A stretch of DNA of 64,000 nt from Hondaea fermentalgiana (lineage: Eukaryota > Sar > Bigyra > Thraustochytrida > Thraustochytriidae), in assembly GCA_014084085.1 (NCBI GenBank), contig NPFB01000040.1, forward strand, positions 687,433-751,432. The letters are read 5' to 3'. A model generated the notes under the pieces. That model was not told the origin of the DNA and searched no databases. It saw only the letters and a list, made by a program, of their open reading frames with translations. Shown here one piece after another: positions 30,708-41,108 of this stretch; position 1 is the stretch's first letter, and each line of letters opens with the position of its first letter. The position numbers and the translations under genes are program-made.

Positions 30708-31463
30708 TCATTCCTTACGCTGGCGCTTTGGGGAGGGAGGGATCGTGCCGGCGGCAACGTCGCGGGTGTCAAAGAGTCGGTCACCAACATCGCCAATACC
30801 TGGAATAATCTCACCGTCCTCGGAGAGGTTGTCGTCAATGGCGGCGATGTGAATCTTGACGCTCGGGTGCGCGTCAAGAAGGCTGCTCAGCCCAGCGCGC
30901 GAACCGACGACAGACATGACGTGAATGTCCTCGACACCCCACTCCTTGAGGATCTGCACGACAGCGCTGCTGGTGCCCGCAGTAGCAATCACGGGCTCCA
31001 AGATGATGGCACGGTTGATGGTGCATTCGCGCGGAAGGCGATTGTAGTACAGGGTTGATACCAAGGAGTTTTTGCCCTTGTACATGCCAATGTGCAGCAC
31101 CTGGGCGGTGGTGAGAATCTCGAGCATTGCATCGACCATGCCGAGGCCCGAGCGAAGCACTGGGACAAGGCCCACGTCCATGTCAAGCTCTGCCCCGGTG
31201 TGCTTGGCCTGCGGCGTTTGCACAACGCAAGGCTTGGTGGTAAGGTCCTTGGTTGCCTCGTATCCGAGGTACATGGTCAGTTCCCGCATCAACTCGCGAA
31301 AATGCTTGCTTGATGTCTCTTTGCGTCGCAGCTGAGTCATCTTATGTCGGGCCACGGGGTGTTCCAGCAAGTGCACCTTGCTCTTGAGCGTCTCAAGGTC
31401 CAGTACGGGCACTTCCTCGTCCATGGTGTTGGCCGTCGTCGCCGCGGCTGCATCCTCCGCCAT
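30708..31463 (-). CDS. UPRT: Uracil phosphoribosyltransferase
   Basis: Single exon, 251 residues. The core is close to bacterial UPRTs: LTMYLGYEATKDL, VGLVPVLRSGLGMVDAMLEIL, and the uracil-binding loop GEIIPGIGDVGDRLFDT. The PRPP-binding loop reads LEPVIATAGTSS, where the usual motif is DPM-ATGGS, so the first acid is Glu rather than Asp. The enzyme salvages uracil with PRPP to give UMP in the cytosol. An N-terminal Ala-rich 40-residue extension and a C-terminal basic tail (PPSPKRQRKE) flank the core; the tail could act as a nuclear localisation signal. It is divergent from RMND1. Confidence 0.92.
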   Translation of the reverse strand: MAEDAAAATTANTMDEEVPVLDLETLKSKVHLLEHPVARHKMTQLRRKETSSKHFRELMRELTMYLGYEATKDLTTKPCVVQTPQAKHTGAELDMDVGLVPVLRSGLGMVDAMLEILTTAQVLHIGMYKGKNSLVSTLYYNRLPRECTINRAIILEPVIATAGTSSAVVQILKEWGVEDIHVMSVVGSRAGLSSLLDAHPSVKIHIAAIDDNLSEDGEIIPGIGDVGDRLFDTRDVAAGTIPPSPKRQRKE

Positions 31464-32126
31464 TTTCCGCTCCTGAGATTTCTCCCCTCCCCTTTCCTTT
31501 TCCTTTCCGTTTGTTTCGTCTCGATTCGTCTCGCTCCAATCGCTTCGGGCAGGGCGTCGGCCCCGGCGCCTTCGCGTCGCGCGCGACAGCTGTCCGCAGA
31601 CGTCTCGCTCCTCGCGCAGGCAGGCAGGCAGGCAGGCTCCAGCTCAACGGTTTGCGATCTGCCTGCGGAAAATGCTTCGCTGGGTTCTTTCTTTTCCTTT
31701 CCCTCCCTTCCTCCCTGTGCTTGCAGTGCGATGCAGGAGCAACTCAAGGCAAAATCTTCTTCCGTTCGCGTTGCGCAGATCCCTGATTTCGCGTTGCGCA
31801 GCCATATCGAGCTGACACTGCTGTCTGTGCCTTGCTTGCAACAAGCAGACAGCTGCAGACGGAGACAGAGTCGCAGACGAGCGAGCAGACAGACCGCTTC
31901 TCGGGCGGCACTGCGGCGCGGCGCGCGGGCTGGCGAGGCGAGAGCGCGAGAGCGCGAGGCCGGGCGAGACGATCGGGCTCGAGCGGCTCGCAGCCGTGCA
32001 CGGCGGCAGTCGCTAGCTTCAGGAGGAGTACAACCATACTTTGAAGAGCGGCGACCAGCAGTGGCCCCCCGACTTCACGCGAGAGGAGGACCAGAGACGC
32101 AGGCACGCAAGCCACACGCACGCAGG
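31464..32126. other. Shared divergent promoter of UPRT and RMND1 genes
   Basis: 663 bases between divergent starts. GGCAGGCAGGCAGGC at about 31620 is a short tandem repeat. The frame upstream of RMND1 is open by chance but shows low-complexity composition. Confidence 0.55.
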
Positions 32127-33464
32127 ATGTGGCTCGCGGCGGTGCAGGGCGCGGGGAGGCTGGCCTCGCGCCGGCGACCGAACGCGAGCATGACGCGGTC
32201 GTTCTCCACGGCCCTGGAGTCGTACGAGGCGTACACGGAGTCGGGGAGCAGCAGCGGGAGCAGCAGCAGCGACAGCGGGCAATACCCCAAACGCTTCGTG
32301 GTGCCACGCGCAGAGGGCGCGGGCAATGTGCGTGCGTACTACATTGCGAAAAAGATCAATGTTGTTCCTATGTTTCAGAAAATGTACGGCAGGCAACGAA
32401 ATTGGCTCGAGGTGGACAGCTTGATTGTCTCCTTTCCGCACGGCCGCATGCCCTTTGCGCAAGCAGCGGCAGAGAACGACCATGGCGAAAGCTCGCACCG
32501 ATCGCGTCGACATCAGCGAGATGATCCTGATGCAGACGATTCCGGCGTTCCTGCGCGTGGGGCTCCCCCTGCCCCACCGCCGCCTCCGTCGGAGCCAGCG
32601 CCCGGAAGCCGGGCCAAGCTCGGTCTCGGTCCCTTTGGCCCGAAACGAACCAGCGAGGCCAAAGCAAAGGCCGAGGGCGACCAAAGCGGAAGCAACGTCG
32701 AGGTCCCGGCTGTAAAGGCGACCTTTGGAAAGGCTCGCAATATTCTAAGCAAGAGCGAAGGCGGCCACCCTTGCGCTGTATTCTTTGACTATGGCGCTGT
32801 GGTCTTTTTTGATTGCGATGAGGTCCTACAGACAGAGAGCATTACCCAGGCGGAACAGTTTTGTGTCGGATATCTGGACACGGGCGGCGCCGCAGGCGCG
32901 GACGACTTCATGGTGGAGGTGGACCCCACTCAAGAGTCTTGGAGCACCTTCAAGTCAAATCGACTCGTCGTGCAAAAGATGGACATGAACAATATTCGTG
33001 TCATTGCATCCGTTTTGGGCCAGTCCGTGGCGTTGGGCCACTTTGAGCGCGTCGTGGACGGCATGCTGCAGAGTTTTGAGTCCGCCAATTCGGAAGAAAC
33101 TCTTAGTGCGCATTCCTACACGCCGTCGCGGACAAAGCTCCTCTATCGCATGTTGAGCGAGAGCAACTCGGTTTTGAGCGAGGTCATCGTCAAGCTCGGT
33201 GTGCTTGATCGCACGCGAATGAAGGAGGCGTGGAGGTTTCCCAAGTATGGTGTGATCTGGGAAGGCCTTCGCGAGGAGTTTGAAATCAGCGACCGCTTCT
33301 CGGTGTTGGAGATGAAGGCTTCTTATCTGCAGAGCAACATGCGCTTCCTCGTCGAGCTTATTCACTCCCACAAGGGGGAGCGCCTCGAGTGGATGATTAT
33401 CGTTCTAATTACCCTCGAGCTTATTGTCTCTGTGTATGGCTTGTTCACTGGCGCGCCGCACTAG
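32127..33464 (+). CDS. RMND1: RMND1/DUF155 family protein, mitochondrial
   Basis: Single exon, 445 residues from the ATG at 32127. The start gives an Arg/Ser/Ala-rich, acid-poor leader (MWLAAVQGAGRLASRRRP) that fits a mitochondrial targeting signal; the frame is open further upstream but has no such signal. A Ser/Gly/Pro-rich segment precedes the DUF155 domain (about 200-410), recognised from CAVFFDYGAVVFFDCDE, followed by a long helical region with SEVIVKLGVLDRTRMKEAWRF-type sequence. A C-terminal TM segment (about 417-438) ends the protein. RMND1 and yeast RMD1/RMD8/SIF2 relatives support mitochondrial translation from the inner membrane. Confidence 0.85.
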   Translation: MWLAAVQGAGRLASRRRPNASMTRSFSTALESYEAYTESGSSSGSSSSDSGQYPKRFVVPRAEGAGNVRAYYIAKKINVVPMFQKMYGRQRNWLEVDSLIVSFPHGRMPFAQAAAENDHGESSHRSRRHQRDDPDADDSGVPARGAPPAPPPPPSEPAPGSRAKLGLGPFGPKRTSEAKAKAEGDQSGSNVEVPAVKATFGKARNILSKSEGGHPCAVFFDYGAVVFFDCDEVLQTESITQAEQFCVGYLDTGGAAGADDFMVEVDPTQESWSTFKSNRLVVQKMDMNNIRVIASVLGQSVALGHFERVVDGMLQSFESANSEETLSAHSYTPSRTKLLYRMLSESNSVLSEVIVKLGVLDRTRMKEAWRFPKYGVIWEGLREEFEISDRFSVLEMKASYLQSNMRFLVELIHSHKGERLEWMIIVLITLELIVSVYGLFTGAPH

Positions 33465-33560
33465 GCCATGCACTCTAGATGTTCGTTTCTAAATGCAAGC
33501 ATGTACAACTGTGACTGTTCTGTATCTTGCCGCCTCTTTCTTTCGTCTTTAGCTGTCGTA

Positions 33561-33654
33561 CTCTTCGTCTTTTGCAGTCAGATTTGCGCGCCATTTTCGG
33601 AACCCGCAATGACTTCGTTCATATACCATCGTGCTCTTCGTCTTTTGCAGTCAG
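33561..33654. repeat. 21-base direct repeat, 73-base period
   Basis: The 21-base unit beginning CTCTTCGTC and ending GCAGTCAG occurs at 33561-33581 and exactly again at 33634-33654. TTTCGG-type sequence follows both copies, suggesting an old local duplication in the RMND1 3' flank. Confidence 0.85.
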
Positions 33655-35256
33655 CTTTCGGACCGACCATCTTAGGTCCTCTTCGCGATGTTTCGTTGCT
33701 TTGCGCGGCCATTTTCTCGATGTCTTGCCTTTACGTTGCGTGAAGTGAAGTGAACTTTAGTGAAGTGACTGCAGCATGGAACACATGCGAGCGAGCGAGC
33801 GAGCGAGCTTCTTTTTTGCCAGGCGTCGCCGTCACGAGTCAGATTGGTGCCACCATATCCCGAAGACATCGCGTGCTGCCATCTCCTACTGGCTAGTTGG
33901 AGTGAGCGCTGCAGCTGAGACTCACAGTGAGATTCTTAAAAAAGATAAACTAACAGGCCCGCCAACGGGCTCTCTTTCTCTCTCCCTCTCACGCTGCGTC
34001 TCGGACCTTGCTTTACATTGCTTCCCAAACATTCCTTGGGCTTTCTCTTATCTTACAACGAGGGCGGAGCGGGAACCTGGCGGCGACTGCGAGTGGCAAC
34101 GACTTCGTAGATTGGCGTTGGCGATGTGGGCCACTGGCAAGATTCCTTTTTAATTTTCTCTCCTCATCCTCCTCATCCAACTTGAAGGGGCAGCTAACCG
34201 ACCTTTCCTGGCGGGCGGCAAGTCTGACTTTTGCACTGTCCAGGCTCTGGGCCAGCCACTGCCAGTGCCCTCCCCCCCCAGTGGCTAACTGCTCGACTGC
34301 CACAGTGGCGACGCAGCGAAAATCGCTAATCAACCGCCCGCCGCGGGCAACCAACCAACTAATAAGAGAAGCCACCTGAAAAGTCGACCCGTGGATGGAA
34401 AGCCTTCGGTTATGCGATTCAAGTTACCGGTATAGGCACTCGGCCCGGCCTTGTCGGTAGTATCCGCTGAGCCGGTACGCGAGCTGGGCTATTATCAGAC
34501 TTTCTCAGCTAGCTCGCTTCTCGTGGCCCTGCACTAACTGCACTGCAGGCCCTCAACGGCCAGCCCAGCCAAGCCCAGACAGCCGCACCGAGGCAGACGG
34601 CCTAAAGAAGGGTCGTTTCGCCGCGAAGTTGAGTTGAGTTGGTCTGCGAAGGATGAAAGTTGTCGAGACGGCGATCACGAGCGCGAGCGGGAGCGGCGTC
34701 CGCTCCGAGGCTCCACTGTGTATGTAACGGTGGAGCCTGAGCACTGGCAGCGCCTGGCCCACTGTTCATGCCCTACTTGCACGGCTCGCGGCGGCGTCCT
34801 CGAGCAGCAGGCGGCAGATGGATGGATAAATGGATGGATGTGAATGGACGGTCGCGCGCGGAGCGACAGGCGTGGCCGCAAAAGGCGAGACGAGGCAGGT
34901 AGCGGAACGGGGGCCTCGAGCTGGAGCTAGCTAGCGAGCTAGTGGCCCAGCCCAGCTTAGCTACTGCTGCCAGTGGGTTCTTTCCCTGCCCCCCCGGGGG
35001 GCAGGTCCTGCGCGGCGGCGCAGATACGAGTTTAGGGGGGACGCAAGGGCGGAGGATTCAAAACAAGGGCGTCAAGCAGGGAGCGAGAAGAGCAGCTCAA
35101 ATCCGAAACCCGTTGAGCCGCTCGACCGGTCGAGCCACCGGCCGCGGCAGGGTCTGCGCCCCCTCCGCCCCGTCGCCCCCTCGTCCGCACGCCTGCCCGC
35201 CTGCCCGCCCTCTACCTTCGCGCCCTCCCTTCGCCCGACTCGCTCCGCTCCGGCCC

Positions 35257-35356
35257 NNNNNNNNNNNNNNNNNNNNNNNNNNNNNNNNNNNNNNNNNNNN
35301 NNNNNNNNNNNNNNNNNNNNNNNNNNNNNNNNNNNNNNNNNNNNNNNNNNNNNNNN
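35257..35356. other. Assembly gap (100 N)
   Basis: Exactly 100 N of filler. Flanks are C/G-rich pyrimidine-purine strand-asymmetric sequence about 490 bases before the RCC1-permease start codon. Confidence 0.98.
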
Positions 35357-35843
35357 CCGCGCGCGCGCACGCACGCCGCCGCCGTCGCACCCGCCGCGAC
35401 GGCGCGGGACGCGAACCCGGAGCCCGGTTTCGAAAAGGGGGGGAAGAAGGGGCAAAGGCGACCACCCGCGAGGCGCAGGCGCAGACGCAGACGCGGGCGC
35501 GGAGGCAAGGGAGGCGCCTCACGCCTCGGGCGGGAAGGCACGCTTGTTAGCAAGCTAGCCTTGCTTGCTGTGCTTGCTGAGCTATAGCTTGCCAGCCAGG
35601 GCGATTGGGTCTTCGGGCGCAATATCTTGGTGTGTTTTCATCTGTCTGTACAGAACCGCAACGTCTCGGGACACTGAAAAGAGAGCAGAGCCCCTCTCGC
35701 AGGCGTCAAGGCGCGTCAAGGCCGCAAGCTGCGGAGCGGCGGCCGGAGGTTCTCAAGGTGAGACGTGGCCCGTCTGACGCCGGAAGACCGGAAGAAGGAG
35801 GAAACAGACACACGTAGCAAGGTCAAGAAGAGCTAGCGCCAAG

Positions 35844-38800
35844 ATGACGACCGTTGCCTTTGGCTGGAATCAGAATCATCAGCTGGGACTCGGCGACACC
35901 CAGCTTCGCGTGGTTCCCCAAGTCGTCACTGCGCTCGAGGGAAGCGTCGTTGTCAGCGTCGTATGCGGAAGCCGCTACACGGTCGCCCTCTCCAAGGAGG
36001 GAAATGTGTACTCTTGGGGCCGTGGCGATGACAATCAGCTTGGCCTCAGCAAAGGCGGTGCCCTCGCCACGGTGCCCCGCCTCGTCCAGACGCTCGAGTC
36101 CGTGCGCATCGTGAGCATTGCTGCGCGTGGCGCACATACCCTAGCGCTCTCAGCAGAGGGACGCGTGTACGCGTGGGGAAGGTAAGTTGTTGTTGATGAA
36201 CCACCCATCATGTGCTGCAGTGCTTTTCTTTACATCGCCAATCGATCTCTCCCCAGATTGACACCGCTTTTTGGTGCGCACAAAAAGCACCTTGCAGCAC
36301 ATATGGTCATTTGCCGCGCACACGGAAAACTAACGATCAGACCTGACGTCGGTCTCCTTTTTCTTGACTTATTTCGTTTCATTGCCTTTATGCAGAAATG
36401 ATGAGGGCCAACTTGGTCTCGGCCACCGCGACCCATGCAAAACGCCCACCGAGATCTCGTTCTTTCGCGAACACGAGACACTTGTGACGAAAATTGCCTG
36501 CGGGAAAGTACATTCGGTCGCCATCTCCAGGGCCGGGTACCTGTACTCTTGGGGAGATGATGACGATGGCGCCACCGGACTTGCCGCTGGGGAAGCCGTC
36601 CTGGAACCACGCAGACTACCTTCGCTCTCCGACGTCACGGATGTGGCTTGCGGTTCCCGCCACACTCTTGTCCTTGTCGATGATACGAATGTCGACGCAG
36701 AAATCACCGTTCCGCGATACATGTGCAATCAGCTCTTTGCCTTTGGCTGGGGAACTTACGGTCAGCTCGGCACAGGCGAGCGCAAGGCTCGCTCCGAACC
36801 AACTCCAGTCTACTTTCCGGCCCCGCTCCGCGCTACACAAAAAGTCCGCATCACCCAGATTGCTTGCGGATACCGCCACAGTCTCGCCGTGCTGACTTCG
36901 TTCGAACCAAATGAAGACGAGGAGTTTTCGAACCTTTTTGCCTTTGGCTGGAACCAGTACGGCCAGCTTGGTGTCACGACACAGGGAGCGAGCATGGCGC
37001 TCGAGCCCATGCTCGTGACCTCGCTCCCGAGCTCAGTCCTCCACGTCTGTGGCGGTGGCCGCCACACCATTGCCGTTGTGCAGCGCGATAGCGATGGCGC
37101 CAAGCGCATGTTTGCTTGGGGCCGCAATGACGATGGCCAGCTGGGCGCCGGGACCACTTTCTCTGACCAAACTTCGCCTCTGCGCGTGAAGTGCTTCGGT
37201 CGCGATGTGGCCTTCGTTGCTGCGGGCTGGTCACACACCGTCGCCATTCTCTCGGATCGCGTAGGGTCCCCGGACACGGAAGAAGCGCCCGAGAACGAGC
37301 ACTACTACGTGCCGCGGTCGCCCTCGACGCAGTTCCTCTTTGAGCGCCGCCAGGAGATGATGCGCCACAAAAATAGCTTCTTCGCTCGTATGCCACTTGG
37401 CTCAAAGCTGGCACAGTTTCGCGAGCTCTTTGGGGGCGTCCTCACCTACGGCAACCTTGACGCTGGTTTTGCCCAGTTTCTCAACACGCTGATCCTCCTT
37501 CTCAACCTCTTGAGTTCGATGCGCATCCGGGTCGGCGTGGAGCAAAGTTTGGTTGTGGGCAAGATTGTCCCTGGCGCGACCTTGACTGTTTTCCTGAGCA
37601 ACATTGTCTTTGGCGCGTGGGCTGACCTCAAGGCAAGGCGGGCCGAGGGCGAAGACTTTACTGCGCTCCCTCACGGCATCAACACGGTTCTCTTTTTTGC
37701 CTTCACCATGCTCATCATGGCACCTGTTTTCGAAAAGACTGGCGACGCTGAGCTTGCGTACCACACTGGCCTTGCCTGCTGCTTTGTTCTGGGCGTTCTT
37801 GAGCTCCCGGCGCTCTTCCTCGTCGAGCACATTCGCAAAGTCGTGCCGCGCGCGGCCATGATGTCGGCCATGGCTGGCGTCTCGCTCACCTTCATTGCGA
37901 TGACCTTTACCGTGCAGATCTTTTCCAACCCGGCCGTGGCCATCATTCCCATGGTCGTCATTCTCACTTGTTACGGATCCAACGTGCAGCTGCCATACAA
38001 GGTCCCCGCAGGACTTGTCGCGCTCGTGCTGGGCAGCATCATTGTTGCTGTGGCTCGTGCCTTTGATCTGCAGCTCATGGACCCAGCTTCGGAGCAAAAT
38101 CCCGCTGCCGACGGATCCCTGCACAGTGGGACGGGCTTTTACCTTCCCTCGAGCTCGCTGCCCGACGTGTTCCACGCTCTCCTCGATTCGCGGACATGGC
38201 CCTACATTACGGTAGTTGTGCCAATGCTCATTGTCAACATTGTGACGAACCTTTCATGCTTTGAAGCCTCCGAGGCCGTCGGCGACTCGTACAGCATCCG
38301 ACAAGGCTTGGCTTTGGACGCAGGAATGACCATCCTTGGCTCGCTCATGGGCTGCCCCTTTCCCACGTGCGTTTACATTGGCCACGGCGCTTTCAAATCA
38401 ATGGGGGCTTCTGGCGGCTACAGTTACATTAGCGCAGTGGCGGTCTTGCTCCTTGGTTTGTTCAATGGAACCTCGGCTGTCATGACTGTGGTTCCCGAGG
38501 TGGCTGGTGTTGGCATTCTCATGTGGATTGGCATCGTCGTCACGGCGCAGGCCTTTGATCGCGACGACGACTACCAGATGGAGTCGAGCAGCTCAGGTTC
38601 CCACGCAGCTGCTGTGGCGCTGGGTCTTTTGCCCGCACTCGCTTCCTGGGGCATGCAGTACATCCAAGCCACAGTCCCGGCCTGCGGCACGGTTCTCAGT
38701 AACCCGAGCATGGGTCTGTCCGAGGTGCACGTGCCCTTTGACAAGGTCATGCGCAATCTCGAGGCCAATGGAGTCTACGTGTATGGTCTCATTGCGCTGT

Positions 38801-39426
38801 CGCGAGGCTATCTGCTTTCCTCTATTTTTCTTGCAAGCGCACTCGTAGAGATCATCGATCGCAAGTTCTTCAACGCAGCCGCATGGATGCTCGTGGGTGC
38901 CGCGCTTTCCTTTGTGGGCGCCGTTCACTCGTTTGAGCTCGACGAGCACGGCGTGTCCTCCTCGTATGGCTTTCCTGCCAAGACTGAGGGTGATTTCCCC
39001 ATCAAGTATGCCTTTGCGTACTCTGGTGCTGCCGTGCTTTTACTCCTTTTCGAGATTCGGGAAGGCGACGGAAGCTCTTTTGATGGCATGGTGCGTGGCG
39101 TGCGACATTTTGTGCGTCGTCGATTGCTTGGCAAAAAGGGTCGAGGCGTCGAGTCTGGTGCTGTAACGCGTCATGACATGGCGCCCGCTCAGCTGGCTCC
39201 GGTGACGGCGCTCAACTATACGGCCAGCTTTGATGCGGATGAGGACGACTACTCTTCGGTCAACGAAACCACTCCCCTTCAGTTCTCGCCCTCTTCGGGC
39301 CCCATTTACTCGTCAACGATTCCACAAATGTCCCCTAACACGGGCAGCGCTGCGGTGCTCGCAGAGGATGACGACGAGGAAGACGAGGAAGAGGAAGAGG
39401 ACGACGACCCAAGGCTCACATTCTAA
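35844..39426 (+). CDS. RCC1-repeat / NCS2-type permease fusion
   Basis: Two exons: 35844-36181 and 36396-39426. The 214-base intron (GTAAGT, CAG) splits an Arg codon. The product is 1122 residues. Residues 1 to about 430 form an RCC1 beta-propeller of about seven repeats, with FGWNQNHQLGLG, YSWGRGDDNQLGL, YAWGRNDEGQLGLG, FGWGTYGQLGTG, FGWNQYGQLG and FAWGRNDDGQLGAG. From about 453 to 1020 a polytopic permease follows. It has QFRELFGGVLTYGNLDAG, several TM segments and the hallmark PFPTCVYIGHGAFKSMGASGG loop of a bacterial-type NCS2 (xanthine/uracil/AzgA-like) subgroup. The tail is acidic (EEDEEEEEDDD). Exon 2 alone spans both modules without a break, so the fusion does not depend on splicing. 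RCC1 domains bind Ran, ubiquitin ligases or membranes; here it should sit on the cytosolic face and may regulate transport. Confidence 0.9.
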
Positions 39427-39973
39427 GAAAGATAAAGAAGAGTGTAGATGAAAGCTGCGTCACTGATATGAGGCCATTGTGTGTCTTCACCCTCCGCGTG
39501 GAAGCTCACATTGCATCCGAGATTGCCAGATTTCACCTATCATTTCACTTTTAGCCAACTGCTTTGCATTGCATTGCATTGCATCATTTTCGTAGTCCAC
39601 AAGCAAGCAACCCACCAATTTTCTTATATAACCTCTTTCTGTTTAATTAAGATGACAAGTCGGACGGTCGCTCATGTTTCTTTTTCATCAGCTTGCAAGT
39701 CTTGCGCATGCTTTCGCCCTCGCCTCCACTGTCAGTGCTGGTCACTCTTGTGCGTCCCAACCTTTCCTTTCAAGGTGCCCACACCACACGCCAAGTGCCG
39801 CAGCCACCGTTCCCAAAAGGGTGATTGGGGGGGGGGGGGGTGCGCGCACACCGCGTCCCCGGAGGCCAGTCGAAGGGTGCGCGCCAAACTAGGGTAGGGT
39901 TACAGAACGCTTGTTCCAATCGTTCCGTTCTTCGCAAGGGAATGGGTGGAAGGAGCGGGCGGCGGGGGCGCGC
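39427..39973. other. Intergenic: 3' end of RCC1-permease gene and upstream of eS24
   Basis: No gene seen. TTGCATTGCATTGCATTGCAT at about 39562 is a short repeat. A G14 run is at 39827-39840 and may be error-prone. The right end leads into the eS24 promoter boxes. Confidence 0.5.
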
Positions 39974-40044
39974 GCAAGTGCGGCACGGGCGCCGGGCAAG
40001 TGCGGCAAAGGCGCGGCGCAAGTGCACTATAGGGCGCGCAAGTG
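39974..40044. promoter_or_regulatory. Four phased GCAAGTG boxes upstream of eS24
   Basis: GCAAGTG occurs at 39974, 39996, 40018 and 40038, so the spacings are 22, 22 and 20 bases, close to two helical turns. Flanking sequence is also shared (CGCGCAAGTG, GGGCAAGTG, GCGCAAGTG, GCGCAAGTG, most followed by CGGCA or GGGCA). The array ends 173 bases before the eS24 start codon. This looks like a cluster of binding sites for one factor or a tandem repeat that has diverged. The regulatory role is inferred. Confidence 0.5.
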
Positions 40045-40216
40045 GGGCAAGGCGGGTGGCTGGCTGGCTGGCCGGAGGGAAAGAGAAGGAAGGGGCAGAG
40101 TCGAGTGGAGTCGAGTTGAGGCGAGGGGAGTCGCGAGCAAAGCCGTGTGGAGCAGCAGGCAGCAGGCAGCAGCAGCGAGGGCAGGCAGCAGCAGGCAGCA
40201 GCGAGACTCGGGCACG

Positions 40217-40630
40217 ATGTCGGGCAACAACGCCGTGACGATCCGCACGCGCAAGTTCGTGTCGAACCCGCTCATGGCGCGGCGGCAGTTCATCCTCGAC
40301 GTGCTCCACCCGGGGCGCGCCGGCGTGTCCAAGGCCGACCTCAAGGAGAAGATCGCCAAGATGTTCAAGGTCAAGGACGCGGACTCGATCATCCTCTTCA
40401 ACTTTAAGATCGCCTTTGGTGGCGGCAAGAGCACCGGCTTCTGCTGCATCTACAACACCGTGGAGGACGCCAAGAAGCTCCACGCCAAGCACACGCTCGT
40501 GCGCCTTGGCCTTGTCGAGGCCCCCGTCAAGAAGGGCCGCAAGGGTATCAAGGAGGCCAAGAACCGCGGCAAGAAGATCCGTGGTGTCGGCCGCCGCCTG
40601 GCACGCAAGAAGGCAAAGCGCGCCGAGTAA
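40217..40630 (+). CDS. RPS24: 40S ribosomal protein S24 (eS24)
   Basis: Single exon, 137 residues, the normal size. It opens with [19 protein letters not shown], where the conserved basic strand binds rRNA, followed by [24 protein letters not shown] and the central [18 protein letters not shown]. The C-terminal third is Lys/Arg-rich, as in all eS24 proteins. It is a structural protein of the small ribosomal subunit. Codon use is the most GC3-biased in the window, which fits high expression. A GGCAGCAGC-rich leader precedes the ATG. No intron was found, although many eukaryotic ribosomal protein genes have one. Confidence 0.97.
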   Translation: MSGNNAVTIRTRKFVSNPLMARRQFILDVLHPGRAGVSKADLKEKIAKMFKVKDADSIILFNFKIAFGGGKSTGFCCIYNTVEDAKKLHAKHTLVRLGLVEAPVKKGRKGIKEAKNRGKKIRGVGRRLARKKAKRAE

Positions 40631-41108
40631 GAAGCCGTCCTTTGACGCGCTTCTGCTTGGCTCTTTCTGTCGTGACGGCCCCTGGGGCAGTTCGTCAGGA
40701 AGATGTCTTATTGATACCTGTCGAGGCCGCGGTTTGCTCCATGTGCTCGGGTTTCTCGTCGGCCGGCCATGCCTTGTCTTTAGACGGCATGCGGATGGTC
40801 CTCGCCCACTCTCGGCCGTTTTTGGCCGGGGAAGAAGGGGCGGCCGGCCTGTGTCCTGCGCGCGTGCACGCGATATCGCGAACTCTTTGATGCAACGGCA
40901 GTCGCCATCACACAAGCGACCCCGCGGCCTGGCTACGGCCTCTTTTCCCCGCGGCAGCCCAATCAACCAAGACCTCTGCCATTTGCAACACATTTACCCC
41001 CATCTTCAATCCCCGCTTTTTCTTCTTTCTTTCTGTTTTACTGACCTTTGACCTTGGAGCTCGATGCTATCTACCCAGCCTTTGTTGGCTTTCCCCTCCT
41101 TGCGTTAG
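40631..41108. other. Convergent 3' intergenic region
   Basis: Spacer between the stops of eS24 and the cNBD protein gene. No credible gene. Pyrimidine-rich towards the right. Confidence 0.55.

Larger units (their letters stand above)
33465..35843. other. Long intergenic region with scaffold gap
   Basis: 2.4 kb without a gene I can support, including the 100-N gap at 35257-35356. It begins as the 3' flank of RMND1 and ends as the promoter of the RCC1-permease gene. It has a 21-base direct repeat (33561-33581 and 33634-33654), a (GCGA)n run near 33788-33806 and an 8-base inverted repeat AGCCACTG/CAGTGGCT (34254-34286). A small unannotated gene could be hidden by the gap. Confidence 0.5.

Noticed and set aside
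34013..34375. Minus-strand 120-codon frame
   Set aside because: No conserved motif, irregular composition, no partner exons, lies in a region of repeats.
39828..40993. Minus-strand frame over eS24
   Set aside because: Antisense shadow of a ribosomal protein; no domain of its own.
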